Positions 36,937 through 45,818 of a stretch of DNA of 64,000 nucleotides are shown piece after piece. The DNA comes from Neoalteromonas arenosi (GTDB lineage: Bacteria > Pseudomonadota > Gammaproteobacteria > Enterobacterales > Alteromonadaceae): the NCBI RefSeq assembly GCF_030362855.1, contig NZ_JAUCBP010000007.1, forward strand, positions 124,001 through 188,000, given 5' to 3'. The position numbers and the translations under genes are program-made. The notes below the pieces were generated by a model. It was not told the DNA's origin, made no database searches, and saw only the letters and a list, made by a program, of their open reading frames with translations. Every line of letters starts with the position of its first letter. Position 1 is the first letter of the stretch.

Positions 36937-38351
36937 TTTGCGTCTCCTTCACCTACTTGGCCTAATTCGAAATCACTCACCGGCCAACCGGCGGGGTTCG
37001 CGCGATCGTAGATCAAACCACCATCAATATAGACTCGTTCCGCTTGTGTATACGTGGAGAACGGGTCGCCGCTCCACAAAACCAAATCGGCGTATTTACC
37101 GCTTTCTAATGAACCTGTTTGCTCAAAAATTCCTAAAGATTTAGCTGGATTCGCTGATAACCACTGCCATGCTTCCGCCTGGCTAATATCGATGCCTGCG
37201 CGTATTCCGTCCGACCAAGCTTTTGCGGCTTCTTGATTTAAGCGCTGAATACCCAGGTCACTGTCAGAATGTACCACCGCACAGGCACCAGCAGCGTGAA
37301 CCATTGGAATGTTTTCTTTGACTGTATCGTAAGCTTCCATTTTGAAGCCCCACCAGTCAGCCCACATAGAAGAACACACGTTATTTTCGGCTAGTTTGTC
37401 GGCAATTTTATAAGATTCTATCGCGTGGTGAAATGAGCCGATTTGGTAATTGAACTCTTGCATGACATCCATCATGACAGTCATCTCATCAGCTCGGTAA
37501 CAGTGCATATGCACAATAATCTCACCTTCTAACACGCCCACTAACGTTTCGAGTTTAAGGTCGCGTTTTGGCACCTTAGGATCTTTGCCGGCTTCATAAT
37601 CGGCATAGTATTGCTCCCAGCTGCGTTGATAGTTTTGCGCATCTGACCATGCCTGACGATAGCCTGCAACGTTACCCATGCGGGTCATTGGGCCGCCTTT
37701 ACTGCCATAAACGCGCTTGGGGTTTTCACCACAGGCCATCTTAATGCCATAGGGTGCACCGGGAAATTTCATGTCTTGCATCGTGCGATCCGGTACGTTT
37801 TTCAGCGTAACCGTACGACCGCCGAATAAGTTTGCCGAACCTGGCAGTATTTGCATCGCGGTTACACCGCCGGCCAGCGCGCGTTGAAACCCAGGATCGT
37901 GAGGCCAAATCGCATGTTCAGCATGTACTTCAGCCGTTACCGGCTTGGTCATTTCGTTACCGTCTGAATGTGATTGAACTGAAGGTGAGGGATAAACGCC
38001 TAAGTGGCTATGAGTATCAATAATACCTGGTGTGACCCATTTGCCCTGACCGTCAATGACCGTAGCGCCATCGGGTATGTCGACACTTTCACCAAGTGCA
38101 ACAATTTTACCGTCACTAAAATACACACTGCCGTTGTCAATTTTGCCACCGATACCATCAAGAATGGTTACATTGGTGATCACTGTTGCTTCGCCCGGCA
38201 CCGGGTGATAAGTACTAGGGTAGGGGTCTTTATCGATTTCAAACATAGGTTTTTGCGTCTTGTCTTCATTTTCACTTCCGCTACAACCGGTGAGCATAGC
38301 GGCAGATAGCAATGACAAGATCAACACATTCCGGGAAATTGAGGTGGTCAT
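36933..38351 (-). CDS. Amidohydrolase lipoprotein
   Basis: A 472-residue exported amidohydrolase. The signal peptide ends in the lipobox LTGCSG, so it should be membrane-anchored. The active-site motif is intact: VTPGIIDTHSHLG, then VHMHCY (carboxylated-Lys/His region), SFHHAIES and the Asp-containing AVVHSDSDLG. The C-terminus has SGKYADLVLWSGDP. Such enzymes hydrolyse cyclic amides or N-acyl bonds; the substrate is unknown. The ATG at 38351, with AGGA seven bases upstream, fits the lipoprotein signal better than an ATG-like start at 38393. It overlaps the downstream degenerate amidohydrolase by ATGA, so the two are co-translated. Confidence 0.87.
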   Translation of the reverse strand: MTTSISRNVLILSLLSAAMLTGCSGSENEDKTQKPMFEIDKDPYPSTYHPVPGEATVITNVTILDGIGGKIDNGSVYFSDGKIVALGESVDIPDGATVIDGQGKWVTPGIIDTHSHLGVYPSPSVQSHSDGNEMTKPVTAEVHAEHAIWPHDPGFQRALAGGVTAMQILPGSANLFGGRTVTLKNVPDRTMQDMKFPGAPYGIKMACGENPKRVYGSKGGPMTRMGNVAGYRQAWSDAQNYQRSWEQYYADYEAGKDPKVPKRDLKLETLVGVLEGEIIVHMHCYRADEMTVMMDVMQEFNYQIGSFHHAIESYKIADKLAENNVCSSMWADWWGFKMEAYDTVKENIPMVHAAGACAVVHSDSDLGIQRLNQEAAKAWSDGIRAGIDISQAEAWQWLSANPAKSLGIFEQTGSLESGKYADLVLWSGDPFSTYTQAERVYIDGGLIYDRANPAGWPVSDFELGQVGEGDAK

Positions 38352-38590
38352 GGAGTTTCCTGTTATCGTTATTTTATTCGGCAGCTCAAGCATTTATGAC
38401 TCTTAGCCGCACTTATTTAACGTATAAAGGCTAGCAAGCGATCAGCGGTTTGTCAGTTATTGATACAAAAAGACTAGATAAATCTTGCTGGTTTCAAAAA
38501 TGTCGCTGGACAGCGGTAGCAAAAACCGCATTACGATCGTTAAACAATGCTAAACTTTAAGGACTTAGGTTTTAAAGTTTGTAGCAATCG

Positions 38591-39034
38591 ATGTCATTTG
38601 CAAGTCATGGTGAATTAGAACTCTGGGTTAAAGACAACATTGTCTTTATGGAGATATCCGGTGGTTGGAATCTCGAAAAAGCTAAAGAGTTTACCCATCG
38701 ATTAAATACAGAAATCTTACCTTTGATTAAAGCACCGTATGCTGCGATAGGTATTCTTCACGATGATTGGATGCCCACTGCTGATGCCGTTCCGCATCTA
38801 AATCGGGCGACCCTTTATGCCATCAAAGCTGGGATGGTAAAAGAAGCCTACGTATCTTCCTCCGCATTATCTTCCAGAGTAACCCAAAGTTTAGTCTTAC
38901 CGGCGGATTGCCAACACTATCAAAGCAGGGAGTTTGACACATTAGAAGAGGCGATTAATTGGGTTAAAGAGTCGCTTGAAAGAGATAGTGTTACTAGCGA
39001 AGGCCGAAAACTCATTGGCACCTCGAATACTTAG
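38591..39034 (+). CDS. Hypothetical STAS/SpoIIAA-like protein
   Basis: A 147-residue soluble protein, no signal or membrane segment. The alternating strands and helices (LELWVKDNIVFMEISGGWN, then a helix, then APYAAIGILHDDW) and the final DTLEEAINWVKESL helix resemble the SpoIIAA/STAS-like fold, in particular orphan proteins of marine gammaproteobacteria; this is inference from pattern only. It is divergent from the amidohydrolase operon and convergent with the GH16 gene. Function unknown. Confidence 0.6.
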   Translation: MSFASHGELELWVKDNIVFMEISGGWNLEKAKEFTHRLNTEILPLIKAPYAAIGILHDDWMPTADAVPHLNRATLYAIKAGMVKEAYVSSSALSSRVTQSLVLPADCQHYQSREFDTLEEAINWVKESLERDSVTSEGRKLIGTSNT

Positions 39035-39130
39035 TAGCTAAGTGTACTGGTAGCCTCCCTAGCGCAAACATAGACTGACGCCTAGTTTATACCGCGTTCA
39101 TACATCGCAAAGGCCTATATCTTCCTTACA

Positions 39131-39161
39131 AAAAAAAGCCCCAAACTTTCGTTTGGGGCTT
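39131..39161 (-). terminator. Rho-independent terminator of the GH16 gene
   Basis: A perfect 11-bp stem (AAGCCCCAAAC / GTTTGGGGCTT) with a TTTC loop at 39136-39161, preceded on the plus strand by a run of A, that is, a T run on the minus strand. It lies 60 bases past the GH16 stop and can also serve the convergent plus-strand gene. Confidence 0.9.
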
Positions 39162-39219
39162 CACACAGTTAAAGGAACAAGGTGGCTGGTTGGGACTAAG
39201 CCACCCGGGACTTATTCCT

Positions 39220-42200
39220 CTATTGCTTCTCCATGATAAATCGCCACCAGACACCTGTTCCGGCTTCAATATCAACAGTCATGCGCGTGTCGTTGTCAGT
39301 GAATTCAACCATGTAAACCGTGGTTGCGGAGACTGTTCCACCATTACCGAGTTCGCCATTATTCACTGCTTTAGGGATACCTAAGTAGCCACCGACACCG
39401 TTAATTGTGATGGTGCCTGCGTCCATATCAAGGTCCCAAGTGTATTCACCTGCACCATCGTGCGGAGCCACAGGAGTACCACACTCTTCACCTGTTACAC
39501 CTTGCCACGCTTCTAACCAAGTATCATCGCCAAGTACGTTGTCAAAGGTACCGTCTTCCATGAACACATAGTCATCATCGTAGAAACAAGCGCGTGTTGT
39601 TACACCAGCATCATCGATTGCCCACCAGCTGATATCGCCAAGTGCTGGACCCACACCGAGTGAGTTAGCTTCAGGAGCAACACGCCAAGTACCGACTACT
39701 GGACTTACTTCAACAGGTGCAGGTTGTACCGTTTTGATCATTCTGTATCTCCACCATACGCCAGGGCCAGCTTCGATATCAATAATCACAGTATTGTCAT
39801 TTTCCCACGTCACTTCATAAGTTACGTTAGCTGGGACTGATACTGCAGGTAATTCTCCAGCGTTAACCGCTTTCGGAATACCCATGTATCCACCCAAACC
39901 GTCGATCAACAGTGTGCCTGTATCTTCAGTCGCTTCAGTGTAGGTCCAGGTGTAATCCGCTGCGCCGTCGTGTGGTGCAACTGGAGTACCACATTCTTCG
40001 CCGGTTACGCCTTGCCATGCCTCTAGCCACGTATCGTCACCAAGTACGTTATCAAAGGTACCGTCGCGGTCGAACACGTACTCATCATCATAGAAACATG
40101 CACGCGTCGTTACACCAGCATCGTCAATTGCCCACCATGAGATATCGCCACGTGCAGGACCAACACCTAATGATCCGGCCACGGGTTCTACTTGCCATGT
40201 ACCTGCGAAGGTACGCTCTGGAGCAGGACCTGGAGTACCGAAGCTTTCCAGTTTCTGCATCACGAACTGCCACCAGATACCCGTACCTGATTCCACAGTA
40301 ACGATCATGCGATCATTGCCAACTTCTTCGATGTTGTAAGTTACGTTTGGTGGGGTTGGTACACCTGGTAATTCACCAGCGTTAACCGCTTTAGGAATAC
40401 CGACGTACGAACCGAAGCCATCGATTAGCAATGTGCCAGCGTCGCCGTCATAGCTCCATGTGCCAGCAGTCATGCCATCATGTGGTTCAACTGGTGCGCC
40501 ACAGGCTTCTGGATTACCGCTTTGCCACTCTTCTAACCACGTATCATCACCGAGTACGTTTTGGAATGAACCGTCTTCGTTGAATACATAGGTGTCGTCG
40601 TAGAAACATGCACGGTCAGATACACCTTGATCGTCAATTGCCCACCAAGAGATATCGCCAGGCGTAGGACCAACACCCAATGAGCCCGCTTCTGGTGCTA
40701 CTGCCCAAATACCAGCCATTGCAAATGGACCTTCAATAGGCGGTGCAGGAGGCACTGGCGCTGAAATACCACAGCTGCCTGGGGCACCACAAGAAAGGGT
40801 GATATTGTCGATGAGTACATCAGCTGCACCGGTAGGCTCGAACACGAACATGCTTTGGATACTGCTGGTATCAAGCGGCATAAAGCCATCACCACGGAAC
40901 GCCAGTAGGTCGTTCACTTTAACGCTTACAGTTGTCCACGTATCACGCGGGAAGTTGTCTGCAGCTAGTGCGACTTGGCCAAGCGCTGGATAACCACTGT
41001 CCATCTTCACGAGGAACGTGCTTTCAGCGTCTGCACTGCGAACGTAAATATCGAAGCGCAATTCACCCGCGTGTAATTCCCAGAAGTTAGGGTTGTTACC
41101 CATACCGAATAGCTCAATCGGCTCAACAGTTGGGTTAATTGAAATGTTACCGCTGTTGGAGGTAATAACTTCAATCACGTTGCCGCGGTCACCTGCGTCT
41201 ACTTCTGCAAACGTCAATGCACCATCGTTGTTCCAGAATGAATTGAGTGCGAGAGGACGGTCATACGTTTCGCCGTTGATTGTCCAGCTATACAGCGCTG
41301 GTTCGTCAATGTAAATATCGAACGACTCTTGTGCTGGACGCAGTGGATCAGGCGTCTCTAGGTCTGGATTGACGTTCGAATTACAGCCTTTTCCGTCTGC
41401 TCTGCCGTACGAACAGCTGTAAACACGCACATAATCTACTTCTAGCTCACCTGGAAGCGATGCGTCGTCAACGGTATTACCCGTTAAGTTACCACCGACA
41501 GCAAGATTCAAAATCAAGTGGAAGTCGGTGTTGAATGGTGCACCATCAACGGCTAACTCATAACCTTGATTTGCTTCGTTATAGAAATACGAATAATAAC
41601 TTTCAGACGTAATTGTCTTGAAGTGAATATCGTTTACGAGGAAGCGAATTTCATTTTGTTCCCACTCAACCGCATATTCGTTGAACTCGGTAGGATCAAC
41701 GTCAGCTGGGAATGCTTCAGAGATAGACTGTTGTAGTGGCCATGGGAAACCGTGGAAAATGGTAGAGCCATAATATTGGGTATCTACGCCAGGGTTTGCT
41801 GCTTCCATGATATCGATTTCACCTGTTGCAGCCCAACCATCAGAGCCATACGGCGAATCGCTGGACAGCATCCAGAAAGCGCCCCAGAGGCCTTGGCCTG
41901 AAGAGGTACGTAGGCTTGCTTCAACGCGACCGTAGGTAAAATCTAGTTTGTCGAGAGTCGTGATCCGAGACGACGTATAAGGGAAGCCATCCTGCACCGA
42001 CTCAGCGCGGGCAGAAATCTTGAGCGTACCGTCAGACACCGAAGCGTTTTGATCGGTATACCACTGCTGCTCGTTGTTGCCCCAGCGCTCTAGTCCTCTA
42101 TCAGAACCATCGCCGAGGTCATAACCCCAATTGGCAGTGTTTAGTGTGTCGCCATCAAACTCATCGCTCCACACCAACTCCCATTCCTCTTCAGGGGCAG

Positions 42201-42330
42201 GGAAAAACGGCGGAGTTTCCGGTGAGTCCTTGGTGTCACCCACTGAATCGCCACCGCCACAAGCTGATAGAAACAGCCCGGTGGTTGCGAGTAGTAACAC
42301 GTGTTTGAGTGTTCGTCTACGGTAAGTCAT
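39220..42330 (-). CDS. GH16-family beta-glucanase lipoprotein with triplicated C-terminal domain
   Basis: A 1036-residue outer-membrane or surface lipoprotein (lipobox LSAC, Cys24). Residues 45-305 form a glycoside hydrolase family 16 domain with the catalytic signature GEIDIMEA (Glu171, Asp173, Glu176), lacking nothing visible, so laminarinase or another beta-1,3/1,4-glucanase activity is expected. Residues about 330-515 form an ExoP-type galactose-binding-like beta-sandwich (RFDIYVRSADAESTF, VLIDNITLSC). The C-terminus is three tandem copies of a roughly 160-residue domain at a 170-residue spacing. GAGGAC precedes the ATG. The TonB receptor and symporters nearby suggest glucan use, but no SusD-like gene exists. 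Confidence 0.92.
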   Translation of the reverse strand: MTYRRRTLKHVLLLATTGLFLSACGGGDSVGDTKDSPETPPFFPAPEEEWELVWSDEFDGDTLNTANWGYDLGDGSDRGLERWGNNEQQWYTDQNASVSDGTLKISARAESVQDGFPYTSSRITTLDKLDFTYGRVEASLRTSSGQGLWGAFWMLSSDSPYGSDGWAATGEIDIMEAANPGVDTQYYGSTIFHGFPWPLQQSISEAFPADVDPTEFNEYAVEWEQNEIRFLVNDIHFKTITSESYYSYFYNEANQGYELAVDGAPFNTDFHLILNLAVGGNLTGNTVDDASLPGELEVDYVRVYSCSYGRADGKGCNSNVNPDLETPDPLRPAQESFDIYIDEPALYSWTINGETYDRPLALNSFWNNDGALTFAEVDAGDRGNVIEVITSNSGNISINPTVEPIELFGMGNNPNFWELHAGELRFDIYVRSADAESTFLVKMDSGYPALGQVALAADNFPRDTWTTVSVKVNDLLAFRGDGFMPLDTSSIQSMFVFEPTGAADVLIDNITLSCGAPGSCGISAPVPPAPPIEGPFAMAGIWAVAPEAGSLGVGPTPGDISWWAIDDQGVSDRACFYDDTYVFNEDGSFQNVLGDDTWLEEWQSGNPEACGAPVEPHDGMTAGTWSYDGDAGTLLIDGFGSYVGIPKAVNAGELPGVPTPPNVTYNIEEVGNDRMIVTVESGTGIWWQFVMQKLESFGTPGPAPERTFAGTWQVEPVAGSLGVGPARGDISWWAIDDAGVTTRACFYDDEYVFDRDGTFDNVLGDDTWLEAWQGVTGEECGTPVAPHDGAADYTWTYTEATEDTGTLLIDGLGGYMGIPKAVNAGELPAVSVPANVTYEVTWENDNTVIIDIEAGPGVWWRYRMIKTVQPAPVEVSPVVGTWRVAPEANSLGVGPALGDISWWAIDDAGVTTRACFYDDDYVFMEDGTFDNVLGDDTWLEAWQGVTGEECGTPVAPHDGAGEYTWDLDMDAGTITINGVGGYLGIPKAVNNGELGNGGTVSATTVYMVEFTDNDTRMTVDIEAGTGVWWRFIMEKQ
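39223..40719 (-). repeat. Three tandem 170-codon repeats inside the GH16 gene
   Basis: Units at 40240-40719, 39730-40209 and 39223-39699 encode residues about 538-697, 708-867 and 878-1036. Each contains SLGVGP, GDISWWAIDD, RACFYDD, NVLGDDTWLE, PHDG, GIPKAVN and a closing GxWW. The spacing of exactly 170 residues between equivalent WxVxP starts (541, 711, 881) and the near-identical core between units 2 and 3 indicate recent duplication. Confidence 0.93.
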
Positions 42331-42550
42331 TTTTGTCCTCGTTTCCGATTTTTATGCGTGCAACAAAAGTAAAGATTTTGTTAATGGTCGAATATATGAG
42401 GATGTAATTTAATTGTTAATACCCCAATCTCTTATTTGCGGTCAAAAGGGACTGGCAAGCCGTGAAGCGGACTGATTGAGTCGTAGGTGGTTCGAAAATA
42501 CGAATTTTTTATTCTTTGACCATTACGCTAGCGTTGAGAAACGCCAACGC

Positions 42551-43261
42551 TTACATGGGGTGACGAAAGTTGATGAACATATTGGCAGTTAAGCGCCCAG
42601 TATTAGGGCTCGCGTCAATATCTGTCGCTGGATTGATAACGCCAGAATGGAGTAAGTTGCCCGGGTAAATCGCCATTCGATTCTGGCTAAAAGGGATCTC
42701 TCCTATTTTGGTAAACTGTGAATCGGTATCGGCAATGTACTGACCTTTGGGCCCGCCGTTTTGTTCAAACTGACGACTCACGGATGATAAAAACTGCTCT
42801 ACGTTTGCCTCGAAAACGCGCTCTGTTTGGCTGGCGTTGTGGCGATAAAAGGCGGTGCCACCGTGCGGGTGCGGATTTAAATAGTGCAATAAAGCGAAGC
42901 GAAATTGTTCAGTTCCATCAAAGTGAGGGATTTGTTGTTCTATTGTTAATTCATGCGGCTTTCGAGTGACCAACGAATAATAACTGTCGAAGAATTCTAC
43001 TTGATAATCAGCGGGTATCCCATAGATCTTGTGAAGCAAAGGCACGAGCGCTTTCGCTACCGCAATCATATACTCGTCTGGCAGCTTGGCGCGAATGCCA
43101 GGATAGTATGTTGGCGCCTGGTCAAAGCTCAGTTGGTCCAGATTACTCAGCAGCGTAGGCGTTAAATTTTCAAGAAAGTTATCCAGTATAAACACCGGGG
43201 TTTGTTCCTGACCCACCTTGCTAAAATAGGGGGTCGCTGCGCGGTTAACACTGATTTCCAT
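42551..43261 (-). CDS. DUF6445 protein, 2OG-Fe(II) oxygenase-like
   Basis: A 236-residue soluble protein of the DUF6445 type. The Fe(II)/2-oxoglutarate ligand set can be placed: HxD in IPHFDGT (His113, Asp115), distal His205 in LLHSGVI and Arg223 in GRLTAN for the 2OG carboxylate, so a hydroxylase or related oxidation is likely. The family is common in marine gammaproteobacteria beside tryptophan-halogenase, SapC and cupin genes, as here 5.6 kb away. The substrate is unknown. The ribosome site is weak. It is divergent from the SGNH-TPR gene across about 256 bases. Confidence 0.72.
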   Translation of the reverse strand: MEISVNRAATPYFSKVGQEQTPVFILDNFLENLTPTLLSNLDQLSFDQAPTYYPGIRAKLPDEYMIAVAKALVPLLHKIYGIPADYQVEFFDSYYSLVTRKPHELTIEQQIPHFDGTEQFRFALLHYLNPHPHGGTAFYRHNASQTERVFEANVEQFLSSVSRQFEQNGGPKGQYIADTDSQFTKIGEIPFSQNRMAIYPGNLLHSGVINPATDIDASPNTGRLTANMFINFRHPM

Positions 43262-43517
43262 GAGGTTTTCTACTTTTTTTACTGGATGCTTGCCAAACTC
43301 GGCAGTGATTTAGCGATCAGACTAACGGATTTTTATTCGGCTGTCAGGATACTTATACACTCACTTTTTACTTCAATCCCATACTCTTCATTGAGCTAAA
43401 CCATAGAAATGGTTGACTCGCAACGAATGCATGGACTAACGTAATTTACGCAAATCGCAATGCTCAATAAAGTTTAAAAAAACCACTTTGTTTTCAACCG
43501 GCCGTGGAACTCACATT

Positions 43518-45608
43518 ATGTTACCAGCTAAAAAAATTGCCTTTTCATTCATTGCAATAGTCGGGATCCCCGCGCTGTTCTTTTTAGCTTTGGAAGGTAT
43601 TTTGCGAATCAGTGGTGTTGGCACTGATTATGACTATTTCCACTCGGTAGAAATTGACGGGGTTGAGCATTTTCAAGATAACAAAGCGTTTGCAAATCAG
43701 TTTTATCCCGCCTCTTTGGGTGTTGCACCGTTAAACAACACAATAACTGCGCAACGCGACGATGATGTTGTCAGGGTATATGTATTAGGGGGCTCTGCTG
43801 CGCAAGGTTTTCCCCACGTTAATCACGGCTTAGACCGTCACTTAGGGGCGCATTTAAGCGCAGCTTTACCCGGTAAAAAGATTGAAGTGATCAATACCGC
43901 TATGACGTCAGTGAACTCTCATGTTGTCTATGAAGTTGCGCGAACGCTACCTGCTAATTCGGCCGATTACGCCGTAATACTTATGGGTAACAACGAGGTT
44001 GTGGGGCCCTATGGACCCAGCACGTTTAACCAAAACTTTTTGTCTAGCATGACTATGATTCGGACGCTTCAATCGCTCAAGCGCACACGCACTTGGCAGG
44101 CGATAGAAGCATTGGTGCAAGCTGCTCAGCCAGCATCGGCAGGAGAAGAAATGGAATGGGAAGGCATGCAAATGTTTTCCGGTTTCAGCGTCACCCACGA
44201 CGATCCCCGACTTGAACATGTTTATAGCCATTATGAGCGCAATTTGCGCGATATCATCGAGCTTCTTCAAGATAAAAATATGCATGTAATACTGTCTTCC
44301 GTACCGGTTAATTTGCGCCACTCTGCGCCTTTTGGTTCGGCACACAAGACAGGGCTCAGCGAAGCTCAGTTACAGCAGTGGCAATCACTTAACAGCGCCG
44401 CGAAGCTGTTATTTGCAGAACAAGAATGGGCAGCAGCGGTTAAAGCATATCAAGAATTGTTAACAATCGATGATGAATACGCTGATAGTCATTTTCGATT
44501 GGCCACAGCGTTAGAAAACATGAGCGAGTTCAACCTCGCTAAAACACACTTTGAAGCGGCGTTGCGTTTTGACACCAAGCGCTTTCGAACTGATGGGGTA
44601 CTCAATGCAATAGTGGCCAAAGTCGGGGCTGAAGAAGCCGGCGAGTCACTCACCTATGTAGACAGTGTGGCATTATTTGATGGGGTCAAACGTGGCTATG
44701 TGCCAGGCTGGGATCTACTCCATGAGCACGTGCATTTTGATTATGACGGAAACTATTATCTTGCGCGCGAGTTTACGCAAGCTATCATGGCTGACTTGCA
44801 GCCTTCACAGCGCTATACCCGGCTGTCAAAACAGCGCGCCGCAGAACGTATTGGATTCCCTAATCACGAAACCAACCAAGTAATGAACCGCTTATTGGGC
44901 ATGGTGAAGAAATCGCCATTCACTGAGCAAAGCAATGCCGCTGAACTGGAAGCCTTTACCACTGCAAGGCGCGATGAAATCGTCGCTGAGGTGGGCAGTC
45001 CGGCTGATGCAGTAGCACGCCGTCAGCCATTAGTTGAACAAGGTTTAGCAGATTGGAAAATCCATTATGAGTTGGCTGAATTAAATCGCTTCTTGCGCAA
45101 TAAAGACGCGACTTATTTCCATTTAACAGAAGTCATAAGGCTTTATCCACACAATCATGAAAGTTATATAAAACTCGCAGAATACTTATCAGCTGAAGGA
45201 CAGTTGTCTCAAGCGAATGAACATCTTAAACGATCGCTTCACTACACGCGCAATGATGAAACCAAAGATACCCAAGCACTGGGCTGGATTGGTTTAAATT
45301 ACATGAAAATGAACGATTATGAGCAAGGCAGTGATTACCTAGAGCAGGTGATTGATGACTATTCCGATCAAATCGGCGCTACGATCCGGGCTTACGGTGC
45401 TCTGATAAAGTATGCGAGAGAACGCAACGAGCATGACGATTTTCAGAGTTATCTCGCCGGAGTGAAACGCTACGCCAAAGGACTCATTGAACAAGATCGA
45501 GTAGCAGAATTTCCTTTGTTATATCGTCGTATGGCACAAATAATGACCATCGCAGGGGACACTGCTGAAGCGGAACGCTGGCAGCAAATGCAGGCAGAAA
45601 ACACTTAA
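43518..45608 (+). CDS. Membrane-anchored SGNH-like hydrolase with TPR repeats
   Basis: A protein of about 696 residues beginning with one membrane helix (IAFSFIAIVGIPALFFLALEG). An SGNH-hydrolase-type domain follows: VLGGSAAQGF holds the putative nucleophile Ser (block I), ILMGNNEV is the Asn block, and after a TPR insertion (about 300-370) the segment LLHEHVHFDYDGN supplies the distal His. The C-terminal 250 residues are tetratricopeptide-like helices (VIRLYPHNHESYIKLAEYL). SGNH enzymes remove or transfer acyl groups; with TPRs this looks like a periplasmic esterase or acyl-transfer scaffold. The ATG at 43518 is preferred over a TTG at 43488. It precedes the TonB receptor on the same strand by 210 bases. 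Confidence 0.75.
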   Translation: MLPAKKIAFSFIAIVGIPALFFLALEGILRISGVGTDYDYFHSVEIDGVEHFQDNKAFANQFYPASLGVAPLNNTITAQRDDDVVRVYVLGGSAAQGFPHVNHGLDRHLGAHLSAALPGKKIEVINTAMTSVNSHVVYEVARTLPANSADYAVILMGNNEVVGPYGPSTFNQNFLSSMTMIRTLQSLKRTRTWQAIEALVQAAQPASAGEEMEWEGMQMFSGFSVTHDDPRLEHVYSHYERNLRDIIELLQDKNMHVILSSVPVNLRHSAPFGSAHKTGLSEAQLQQWQSLNSAAKLLFAEQEWAAAVKAYQELLTIDDEYADSHFRLATALENMSEFNLAKTHFEAALRFDTKRFRTDGVLNAIVAKVGAEEAGESLTYVDSVALFDGVKRGYVPGWDLLHEHVHFDYDGNYYLAREFTQAIMADLQPSQRYTRLSKQRAAERIGFPNHETNQVMNRLLGMVKKSPFTEQSNAAELEAFTTARRDEIVAEVGSPADAVARRQPLVEQGLADWKIHYELAELNRFLRNKDATYFHLTEVIRLYPHNHESYIKLAEYLSAEGQLSQANEHLKRSLHYTRNDETKDTQALGWIGLNYMKMNDYEQGSDYLEQVIDDYSDQIGATIRAYGALIKYARERNEHDDFQSYLAGVKRYAKGLIEQDRVAEFPLLYRRMAQIMTIAGDTAEAERWQQMQAENT

Positions 45609-45818
45609 TTGCATTGTCTGTAAATTGAACGAAATGAAAACGCAACTTTTATGTGGCGTTTGCTCTCGTCGCTAAGGCTTTTGCGAATAATCCGCTTTGC
45701 CGCTCCGGCAAACCATCTCACCGCAACCTGGTTTCGTTTGTTAACAACCTATGCGAAGTTAAATTACGAAATATTTTTATAACAAGCTGATAACAAACGT
45801 AATCGGGGACACACGTCT

